Positions 1 through 4,327 of a stretch of 5,872 nucleotides of DNA are shown here, piece after piece. The DNA lies in NCBI GenBank assembly GCA_910578965.1, contig CAJTSP010000153.1:1-5872 (forward strand), read 5' to 3'. The DNA is from an uncultured Oscillospiraceae bacterium (lineage in GTDB: Bacteria; Bacillota; Clostridia; Oscillospirales; Ruminococcaceae). The stretch's first letter is position 1. Every line of letters starts with the position of its first letter. The translations under genes and the position numbers were made by a program. Under the pieces are notes generated by a model. The model had not been told where the DNA came from and did not search any database. It saw only the letters and a program-made list of their open reading frames with translations.

Positions 1-73
1 AAATCAAGTATGCAAGGCAGAGTGTCGGCGGAAAAATCCCCCATTTTTTGCATTTTTCGGTTTGGCGCCTCCC

Positions 74-96
74 TGCCTCTTGCGCATGGCGAGGCA
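74..96. repeat. Short inverted repeat overlapping the first promoter
   Basis: TGCCTC at 74-79 is the exact reverse complement of GAGGCA at 91-96, separated by 11 bases. The repeat covers the proposed -35 box (80-85) and half of the promoter spacer. That placement suits an operator, but a 6-bp arm can occur by chance. No T-run follows on either strand, so it is not an intrinsic terminator. The repeat is directly visible; a regulatory role is inference. Confidence 0.3.
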
Positions 97-108
97 AAGG
101 GGTACAAT
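80..108 (+). promoter_or_regulatory. Sigma-A-type promoter for the DUF975 gene
   Basis: The -35 box is TTGCGC (80-85) and the -10 box is TACAAT (103-108), with an ideal 17-bp spacer. The start codon at 163 lies about 50 bases beyond the expected transcription start. The stretch 103-128 is the most AT-rich part of this end of the window. A second AT-rich run, TATATTATATAAG at 117-129, could supply an alternative -10 but has no matching -35. Confidence 0.6.
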
Positions 109-144
109 AAAAACAATATATTATATAAGGTGGGCTTGCCGCCT

Positions 145-150
145 GGAGGG
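145..150 (+). promoter_or_regulatory. Ribosome binding site deciding the DUF975 start
   Basis: GGAGGG lies 12 bases before the ATG at 163, slightly longer than usual spacing. The reading frame is open back to an ATG at position 10, but that longer start would place the promoter inside the gene and would add a 51-residue N-terminus that does not look like this family. The internal ATG is therefore preferred. Confidence 0.55.
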
Positions 151-162
151 AGTTGCTGCCAT

Positions 163-960
163 ATGTGGACCCGCGGCCTTTTGAAAGCGAACGCCAAAAA
201 CGCTTTGCGCGGGCGGTACTGGGCGTGTTTTCTGGCCTGCCTTGCGGTTTCGCTGCTGGGGGGCCTGAACGGCCTGCGCCTGGACTTTTTTATGGATGCA
301 GGCAGCGGCAGGGGTATTTCGGCCCACTATGGGTGGGGCTGGCATTTTGACCTCGGCCATTCGGTATTCGCCTGGCTTGCCCTGCCGTTCTTGCTGCTGG
401 CTGCCACGCTGGCCCTGGCCATAGGGCTCTGCTTTGCGGTGTTTGTTGCGGGGCCGCTCTCGGTGGGCATCAGCCGCTATATGATGGAAAACCGGTTTGG
501 CTACAGCCCGTTCGAAACGATCTTTTCGGTATTCCGCGGGCCGTACCTCAATGTGGTAAAAGGCATGCTGTTTACCAACCTGCGTATTTTTGGCTGGTCG
601 CTTTTATTTGTTTTTCCGGGCATTTACAAAAGCTGCCAGTATTTTATGGTGCCTTATCTCCTGGCCGAAAACCCCTACATGCCCCCTCAGCGGGCACGGG
701 AGCTGAGCGCCGCCATGACCGAGGGGGAAAAGTGGAATATTTTTGTGCTTGAGCTCTCGTTCTTTGGCTGGCTGCTGGTTGCGGCGCTGGCTGCCAGCTT
801 TGTGACCCTGGGCCTTTTTTCGGGGCTGGGCGGATATTTTGTACAGCCCTACTGCCAGGCCACCTATGCCGAGCTCTATGCCGCGCTGCGCGCCAAGGCG
901 TTTGCGCTGGGCCTGAGCGGGCCGGACGAGCTGAGCGATTTTGTGCGCCACAACCGATAG
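163..960 (+). CDS. DUF975 family integral membrane protein
   Basis: A 265-residue multi-pass membrane protein of the DUF975 family (PF06161), common in Firmicutes and without a known biochemical function. Hydrophobic segments lie at about residues 19-37, 68-98 (long, possibly two passes), 135-152 and 187-215. Family hallmarks are visible: the GPLSVGISRYMME stretch after the second hydrophobic region, FPGIYKSCQYFMVPYLLAENP around 151-171, and LSAAMTEGEKWNIFVLELSFFGW around 181-203. A short terminal PYCQATYAELYAALR helix (229-243) follows. Length fits the family. The protein begins MWTRGLLKANAKNALRGRYW, matching the usual family opening of a short basic helix. It has its own promoter. The next gene on the same strand starts 127 bases downstream, with no clear U-tailed terminator between, so read-through is possible. 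Family assignment is by pattern recognition; the role is unknown. Confidence 0.85.
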   Translation: MWTRGLLKANAKNALRGRYWACFLACLAVSLLGGLNGLRLDFFMDAGSGRGISAHYGWGWHFDLGHSVFAWLALPFLLLAATLALAIGLCFAVFVAGPLSVGISRYMMENRFGYSPFETIFSVFRGPYLNVVKGMLFTNLRIFGWSLLFVFPGIYKSCQYFMVPYLLAENPYMPPQRARELSAAMTEGEKWNIFVLELSFFGWLLVAALAASFVTLGLFSGLGGYFVQPYCQATYAELYAALRAKAFALGLSGPDELSDFVRHNR

Positions 961-1024
961 GCCCTCAAAGGCCCTTTGCAAAACAACCAAGGCAGAGCGA
1001 AAACCCTTTAATAAGCAACAAAGC

Positions 1025-1058
1025 GCCCGCGCCCCGCTCCGGTAGGATGGGCGCGGGC
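1025..1058. repeat. 10-bp perfect hairpin upstream of the coiled-coil gene
   Basis: GCCCGCGCCC (1025-1034) and GGGCGCGGGC (1049-1058) are perfect reverse complements. The 14-base loop can itself pair TCC (1038-1040) with GGA (1045-1047) around GGTA. It lies between the DUF975 stop and the next ribosome binding site. Neither strand has a proper T-run after it; a weak T-rich stretch follows on the minus strand. It may be an imperfect terminator for the DUF975 transcript, or a 5'-leader structure for the downstream gene. The structure is visible, the function is inferred. Confidence 0.55.
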
Positions 1059-1087
1059 CATAAGACCCAAAAAGGAGGTGTTTTGCA

Positions 1088-2071
1088 ATGGCAAACACGA
1101 TTTCGCCCGCAGGGGGCTTTGCTTCGCCGTGGCAGGGCTCCCTTGGCCCCTTGGCCGAAGCGGCGGCTCCAAAAGCCCCGCCCGCTGCGGCCGGGCCAAA
1201 CACCGCGCCGGAAAGCGCCGTGGGCCGTATGCCGGACGCCGGGGAGCTGCTGGCCCAGCAGGCGGCGCAGCAGGTGCAGCTAAGCCTCGCCAAAACACAG
1301 GAAGACGCCGCGCAGGCCTGCGGCCAGCCCGGCGGGACGCAGGGCCTTGCCCAGGCATTGGAAAGCGCGCAAAACCAGGCCCGGCAAACGCAGGAGGCCC
1401 TGCTTGCAAAGCTTTCCGAGCGGGACGACGAGGTGAAAACCCTGGCCGAAATGATGAAGCAGGCAAAGGAACAGGCCGAAAAAATCCGCAAGCAGTTTGA
1501 GCTGCCCAAAAACAACAGCCGGTACAGCCTTGCGGCGGTGGAGGCCTATGCCCGCCTATCCCGCGCGCGCAGCCAAACCGATGTGAGCGCCGCCGCCAGC
1601 TACGCCCGCCGCCAACTGGCCCAATGCAAAACCGCCCTGCGGCAGGGGGGCGGCGACACCCAGCGTATCCAGGCCGCAGTGCGCCAGCTCGAGAGCGCCA
1701 TCACCCGCGCAGGCCGCAAGAAGCGGGAGCTGGAAGACGAGCGCCTGATGGAAAAACGGCAGGCCAAGGCCGAGCGCCAGCGCGACCGCAAAAAGGCCGC
1801 CCGGCTGAAATACCAGTTGCGCCGCAGCAAAACCCTGCGCCGGCTGCGCGAAAACAGCTATGTAAGCGGCGCGGTGACGGATGGCATCCAGCAGGCCCAT
1901 CTGGCCCGCCAGCGCCAGGAGCAGCAGCTTGCGGCCGAGCGGGCAGGCGTCGGCCCGGTTTCGGCCGATGCTGTGGCGCAGCGCTATCTTGCCCAGCAGG
2001 CCATCACCACCCCCACCCCGGCGCTGGAGGCCGCTCCCGCGGCCATGCCGGCTGTCTCGCTGGAGGGGTAG
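1088..2071 (+). CDS. Coiled-coil, basic hypothetical protein
   Basis: A 327-residue soluble protein with no signal peptide or membrane segment. Residues 1-50 are rich in Ala, Pro and Gly and look disordered. Residues 52-137 are Gln/Ala/Glu/Lys-rich with a coiled-coil look. A probably conserved core runs from NNSRYSL (142-148) through AVEAYARLSRARSQTDVSAA and an AAVRQLESAITRAGRKKREL helix to about residue 258. Residues 207-256 are strongly Arg/Lys-rich (for example EKRQAKAERQRDRKKAARLK) and could bind nucleic acid or an acidic surface. The tail is again Ala/Pro-rich. The start is firm: AAAGGAGG at 1071-1078, a near-perfect Shine-Dalgarno, lies 9 bases before the ATG. The core resembles unnamed proteins I associate with Clostridia, but I cannot name a family. 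No catalytic motif is visible. The strong ribosome binding site suggests substantial expression. The large antisense open frame over this gene is a GC-rich shadow. Confidence 0.8.
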   Translation: MANTISPAGGFASPWQGSLGPLAEAAAPKAPPAAAGPNTAPESAVGRMPDAGELLAQQAAQQVQLSLAKTQEDAAQACGQPGGTQGLAQALESAQNQARQTQEALLAKLSERDDEVKTLAEMMKQAKEQAEKIRKQFELPKNNSRYSLAAVEAYARLSRARSQTDVSAAASYARRQLAQCKTALRQGGGDTQRIQAAVRQLESAITRAGRKKRELEDERLMEKRQAKAERQRDRKKAARLKYQLRRSKTLRRLRENSYVSGAVTDGIQQAHLARQRQEQQLAAERAGVGPVSADAVAQRYLAQQAITTPTPALEAAPAAMPAVSLEG

Positions 2072-2081
2072 CCCTTCCTGC

Positions 2082-2129
2082 CCTGCCTTGCCGGGACACG
2101 ACCCCGCATCCCCTCCCGGAAAGGGCAGG
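2082..2129 (+). terminator. Hairpin after the coiled-coil gene, without U-tract
   Basis: Beginning 10 bases after the stop codon, CCTGCCTTGCCGGGA (2082-2096) pairs with TCCCGGAAAGGGCAGG (2114-2129). The match has one mismatch (G2090/A2120) and one bulge (G2125), leaving a 17-base loop. The stem is about 14 bp, but the following bases are CCGCTTCC rather than a T-run. It could protect the 3' end or act as a weak or Rho-assisted terminator. The structure is visible; the role is uncertain. Confidence 0.4.
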
Positions 2130-2167
2130 CCGCTTCCAACGCGCGGGCGGCGGGCAGGGCGGGCTTC

Positions 2168-2230
2168 AAATTAAAACAAACAAGCGGCCCTTTCCCCCAA
2201 AGCATTGCCCGGGGATAGAGCCGCTGTTTG
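2168..2230 (-). terminator. Rho-independent terminator of the DUF4364 gene
   Basis: Read on the minus strand, CAAACAGCGGC (2230-2220) pairs with GCCGCTTGTTTG (2188-2177) with one bulged base, followed at once by TTTTAATTTG (2176-2167). An inner pairing of CCCC (2214-2211) with GGGG (within 2198-2194) folds the long loop. The site lies about 55 bases past the DUF4364 stop. The same hairpin on the plus strand has only a weak tail, TTGGATT, so some bidirectional action for the convergent coiled-coil gene is possible. Confidence 0.6.
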
Positions 2231-2257
2231 TTGGATTGCGGGAGGGAGCCTTTTTTC

Positions 2258-2274
2258 AGCCCGCCGGGGCTTTT
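2258..2274 (+). terminator. Small candidate terminator for rightward transcripts
   Basis: AGCCC (2258-2262) and GGGCT (2267-2271) form a 5-bp GC-rich stem around a GCCG tetraloop. Only four T's (2271-2274) follow, the first being part of the stem. It lies just before the end of the convergent DUF4364 gene and could stop transcripts from the coiled-coil gene. The stem and tail are short, so confidence is limited. Confidence 0.35.
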
Positions 2275-2285
2275 GCCGCAGGCCC

Positions 2286-2843
2286 CTACCCCTCCTGCGC
2301 CTCATCGGTCAGGCAGGCAAGCAGCAAGCGGTAAACCTCGCTGCCGTTTTCGACAAAGCCTTTTCGGGCGGCCTCGGCGCTGAGCCGGTCGGGCATGGCC
2401 AGCCGCAGGCGGAGCACCTCGCCGCCCATATCGGCAATGGAACAGTCCACCGCAAAGCCCTCCGGCGTCGCTTGCACCTCCGCCTTGTGCTGGGCGGCCT
2501 TGCGCCGCCAGCTTTGCAGGCGCACTACGGCCCGGGCCGCGCTCTCGCGCACGCTGCGGGGCAGGTCGTATCCCAAAGCGTCGGCCACCTCGGCCCCCTT
2601 AGGGGTGATTCTGTAGCCGCCCTCCTGTGGCTTATGGGCCGCAAGCCCCAGCTCCGGCAGGGCCTTCAGCGCCGCGCACAGCTCAAAGTAGTTGACCAGC
2701 TCCTCTTCCATCAGCGCATCCTCCAGGGTATCGCGCTGAACCGGGCCGGCCGTGCGGATAAGATAACACAGCAGGATGCGGATTTCGGCCCCGCTGGTAA
2801 GCCCGCCCGGCTTAACCCCGGCGGTAAAGGCATCTCCGGGCAT
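2286..2843 (-). CDS. DUF4364 family protein, winged-helix-like
   Basis: A 185-residue soluble protein matching the DUF4364 pattern (PF14277), a Firmicutes family with a predicted winged-helix DNA-binding N-terminus. Residues about 16-100 contain the recognisable parts: SGAEIRILLCYLIRTAGPVQRDTLEDAL (first helices), NYFELCAALKALPELGL (candidate recognition region), then EGGYRITPKGAEVADAL (wing and following helix) and LPRSVRESAARAV. The C-terminal half (EVQATPEGFAVDCSIADMGGEVLRLRLAMP) looks like a beta-rich effector or dimer domain. The start is set by AAAAGGA (2853-2859) 9 bases before the ATG; upstream in-frame codons cross the promoter. The gene has its own promoter 113 bp or more upstream and ends at TAG. 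A transcription regulator is the most natural reading, but its target is unknown. The spacing to the S1 gene on the same strand is 178 bp. Confidence 0.8.
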   Translation of the reverse strand: MPGDAFTAGVKPGGLTSGAEIRILLCYLIRTAGPVQRDTLEDALMEEELVNYFELCAALKALPELGLAAHKPQEGGYRITPKGAEVADALGYDLPRSVRESAARAVVRLQSWRRKAAQHKAEVQATPEGFAVDCSIADMGGEVLRLRLAMPDRLSAEAARKGFVENGSEVYRLLLACLTDEAQEG

Positions 2844-2898
2844 TGCTTCACGTCCTTTTCTGGGTTTGGCGGGCCTCCGGAAGGGCACAGAAAGCGTA

Positions 2899-2910
2899 TG
2901 CCGGCCGGCA
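2899..2910. repeat. 12-bp perfect palindrome in the DUF4364 leader
   Basis: TGCCGGCCGGCA at 2899-2910 is its own reverse complement and lies about 56 bases before the DUF4364 start codon, downstream of the promoter. Eleven of its twelve bases recur at 3968-3978 in the leader of the S1 gene. Such GC-only palindromes also arise by chance in this genome; for example, a GCGGCCGGCCGC palindrome lies inside the sua5 coding sequence at 5821-5832. Treat it as a weak operator candidate. Confidence 0.3.
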
Positions 2911-2955
2911 GCGCGGGGCAGGGGGACTGTATCCCGCCCGGCTGTTCCCGCTACC

Positions 2956-2984
2956 ATTATACGAGCCGGCGGCCCCAATTGCAA
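2956..2984 (-). promoter_or_regulatory. Promoter of the DUF4364 gene
   Basis: On the minus strand a TTGCAA -35 box (2984-2979) and a perfect TATAAT -10 box (2961-2956) are separated by exactly 17 bp. Transcription would begin near 2949, giving a leader of about 105 bases before the start codon at 2843. The -35 box sits in the loop of an 11-bp perfect inverted repeat (2966-2995), and one arm fills most of the spacer. Confidence 0.75.
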
Positions 2985-2995
2985 GGGGCCGCCGG
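2966..2995. repeat. 11-bp perfect inverted repeat around the -35 box
   Basis: CCGGCGGCCCC (2966-2976) and GGGGCCGCCGG (2985-2995) are exact reverse complements around an 8-base loop, AATTGCAA. It lies 26 bases past the S1 gene stop, where a terminator hairpin would be expected, but no T-run follows in the minus direction (CTCGTATAATGG). It may end the S1 transcript, act as an operator for the DUF4364 promoter it contains, or both. Confidence 0.65.
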
Positions 2996-3021
2996 ACGGC
3001 TATCTGCGAGGGGGCGGGGCT

Positions 3022-3927
3022 TCAGGCAAACACGGTCTCGATCTGCTTGCGGCTGCCTGGGGTAGAGTAAACCCAACGGTGCAGCCGGCCCTCGGTGACG
3101 AAATACTGCGGTTCAAACCGCAGCGGCGCGGCCAACGCCCGGTTTACGATCACCAGCTTGATCTTCATCTTTTCGGGCAGGATGTTCTTGATGTAGACGC
3201 TCACCGCCTGGCCCGGCCGCAGCCCCTCGCCGGCCTCGGCAAGGCCGGCGAGATTGGGTGCAATCTCGATAAACACCCCGTATTCCTCTACGCTGCGCAC
3301 AATGCCCACCACCGTATCGCCGGGCGAAAACCGGGCCGCGTTTTCGCTCCAGGTACCCAGCAGCTCCCGCAGGGTCAGTACCAGCCTGCCCTGCTCATCC
3401 CGGCTTTTTACCGCGCAGAGCAGCCGCTGCCCCACCGACACCCGGTCTGCCGGGCTTTGGATGCGGGATACCGAGAGGCAGTCGATGGGCAAAAGCGCGC
3501 TAATGCCGCAGCCCACGTCACAAAACGCCCCAAAGGGCTCGATGTGGGTTACCACGCACCGGATGATCGTACCGGGGGCCAGCCGGTCGAGATATTCGTC
3601 CCGGCAGCGCCGCTGGGCAGCCCGGCGGGAAAGCAATACCGGCCCGGCCCCGTCGGCGCCGGCCTGCTGCACCACAAAGCAGGTTGGCCTGCCCACCCTT
3701 GTAAGGATGGCGATGTCCCGCACCTCCCCCTTTTCCGCCCCCAGCGCGCATTCCTCATAGGGCATCACCGCCGGCAGCCCGCCCAGCGAAAAATGCAACT
3801 GGCGGCGGGTGTCAAAGGCAAGGGCCGTGCTTTGCAAAATCTCGCCGCTCTGGGCGGCGGCGCGCAGCGCCTCGCGGCTTAAAAGCCCGGCAGGGCGGCA
3901 GAGCTCTTCTGCAGGATACTCAAACAT
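3022..3927 (-). CDS. Protein with two S1 RNA-binding domains
   Basis: A 301-residue cytoplasmic protein related to the S1 family (PF00575, OB fold). Residue numbers assume the chosen start. A degenerate S1-like region covers about 21-97. A good S1 domain runs about 119-191 (GTIIRCVVTHIEPFGAFCDVGCGISALLPI to GRLVLTLRELL). A second runs about 203-262 (GDTVVGIVRSVEEYGVFIEIAPNLAGLAEA to KMKIKLVIV). A short C-terminal extension ends near RKQIETVFA. It is far shorter than ribosomal protein S1 of Proteobacteria, and the overall form fits the short S1-like proteins of Clostridia. Binding to mRNA or ribosomes is inferred from the family. The start used here (MFEYPAEELC) has AAAGGA 8 bases upstream; the alternative start at 3936 (MSEMFEY) has only 4 bases. 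The gene is divergent from the DUF951-prfA cluster and ends in TGA. Confidence 0.82.
   Translation of the reverse strand: MFEYPAEELCRPAGLLSREALRAAAQSGEILQSTALAFDTRRQLHFSLGGLPAVMPYEECALGAEKGEVRDIAILTRVGRPTCFVVQQAGADGAGPVLLSRRAAQRRCRDEYLDRLAPGTIIRCVVTHIEPFGAFCDVGCGISALLPIDCLSVSRIQSPADRVSVGQRLLCAVKSRDEQGRLVLTLRELLGTWSENAARFSPGDTVVGIVRSVEEYGVFIEIAPNLAGLAEAGEGLRPGQAVSVYIKNILPEKMKIKLVIVNRALAAPLRFEPQYFVTEGRLHRWVYSTPGSRKQIETVFA
3226..3252. repeat. Perfect 11-bp hairpin inside the S1 gene
   Basis: CTCGCCGGCCT (3226-3236) and AGGCCGGCGAG (3242-3252) are exact reverse complements around a 5-base loop, CGGCA. On the minus strand they encode LAGLAEAGE in the second S1 domain, a segment whose small residues are normal for the fold. 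The structure could form in the mRNA. It may be a by-product of alternating GCC/GGC codons. Confidence 0.5.
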
Positions 3928-3935
3928 CTCGCTCA

Positions 3936-3946
3936 TCCTTTCCTTT
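3936..3946 (-). promoter_or_regulatory. Twin Shine-Dalgarno sites deciding the S1 gene start
   Basis: On the minus strand AAAGGA occurs twice, overlapping by one base (3946-3941 and 3941-3936). The second copy runs into the first ATG (3936) and sits 8 bases before the second in-frame ATG (3927), which is optimal. The first copy sits only 4 bases before the ATG at 3936. The shorter start is favoured; both may be used. Confidence 0.5.
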
Positions 3947-3966
3947 GGGGGGCGGCCCGTCCGGGC

Positions 3967-3983
3967 CTGCCGGCCGGCGGCAG
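3967..3983. repeat. Small hairpin in the S1 gene leader
   Basis: CTGCCG (3967-3972) and CGGCAG (3978-3983) are reverse complements around GCCGG. The element contains TGCCGGCCGGC, shared with the palindrome at 2899-2910. It lies about 40 bases before the S1 start codon, in its presumed untranslated leader. Its role is unknown. Confidence 0.3.
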
Positions 3984-4027
3984 CTCCGTCCTGCAAAAAT
4001 ATATGCGTTTGGCAAGGCAGATATTAT

Positions 4028-4055
4028 TTGCAAAACCAGCCGTATAGTATATAAT
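4028..4055 (+). promoter_or_regulatory. Promoter of the DUF951-prfA-sua5 cluster
   Basis: TTGCAA (4028-4033) and a perfect TATAAT (4050-4055) are separated by 16 bp, within an AT-rich island (about 3995-4056) between the divergent genes. The start codon at 4113 leaves a leader of roughly 50 bases. That leader contains GCCGCC (4065-4070) facing GGCGGC (4079-4084), a possible hairpin. An overlapping TATAGT at 4043-4048 is too close to the -35 box to be used with it. A leftward promoter for the S1 gene should lie in the same island, but I could not identify one with proper spacing. Confidence 0.7.
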
Positions 4056-4112
4056 AGAGGGCGCGCCGCCCTGTTTGCGGCGGCGGCATACAAAAGCAAA
4101 GGAGCACGGCGC

Positions 4113-4304
4113 ATGGACGTACAGGTGGGCGATACCATCCTGACCAAAAAAAACCACCCCTGCGGGGCAAACACCTTTGCGGTGCTGCGGGTGGGCATGG
4201 ATTTCCGTATCCGGTGCACCGGCTGCGGGCGGGAGATCTTTTTGCCCCGCGCCAAGATCGAAAAGAACATCAAAAAGGTGCTGCGGCCGGTGAAGGACGC
4301 ATAA
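4113..4304 (+). CDS. DUF951 family small protein
   Basis: A 63-residue protein of the DUF951 family (PF06107), widespread in Firmicutes and of unknown biochemical role. The pattern is characteristic: an MDVQVGDTILTKKNHPCG opening, a middle FAVLRVGMDFRIRCTGCGREIFLPR, and a basic C-terminus (KIEKNIKKVLRPVK). Three cysteines (residue 17 in HPCG, and 35 and 38 in CTGC) could form part of a metal site, though three alone do not make a full zinc finger; the histidine of HPCG might be a fourth ligand. Length is normal for the family. The start is supported by AAAGGAG (4098-4104) 8 bases upstream. It is first in a rightward cluster, 23 bases before prfA, so it is probably co-transcribed with the release factor. 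Family members are often found beside translation genes, but this does not prove a translation role. Confidence 0.85.
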   Translation: MDVQVGDTILTKKNHPCGANTFAVLRVGMDFRIRCTGCGREIFLPRAKIEKNIKKVLRPVKDA

Positions 4305-4327
4305 GGCCACAGGCACGGGAGATTGCC

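Noticed and set aside
10..162. N-terminal extension of the DUF975 gene from an ATG at position 10
   Set aside because: It would run through the promoter, lacks a ribosome binding site, and its 51 residues do not resemble the family N-terminus. The ATG at 163 has GGAGGG upstream.
967..977. AAAGGCCCTTT as a terminator for the DUF975 gene
   Set aside because: The arms leave almost no loop, so no stable hairpin can form, and no T-run follows.
604..1515. Long minus-strand open frame across the DUF975 and coiled-coil genes
   Set aside because: Its product is Ala/Cys/Arg/Ser-rich without a recognisable domain and it overlaps two better genes. Long antisense frames are expected in GC-rich DNA.
2251..2256. 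Run of six T's as a terminator tail for the coiled-coil gene
   Set aside because: No compact GC-rich stem ends immediately before it; the nearest hairpin lies after it at 2258-2271.
2205..3065. Plus-strand open frame opposite the DUF4364 gene
   Set aside because: It crosses the terminator and promoter regions and has no domain. The opposite strand encodes a recognisable DUF4364 protein.
2776..3882. 368-codon plus-strand open frame opposite the S1 gene
   Set aside because: The product is low in hydrophobic order and rich in Pro, Gly, Arg and His, as in antisense shadows. The minus strand holds two clear S1 domains.
3937..4060. Leftward promoter for the S1 gene
   Set aside because: Several TATA-like sequences exist on the minus strand (for example TATACT and TATATT), but none has a credible -35 box at 15-19 bp, so no specific site is called.
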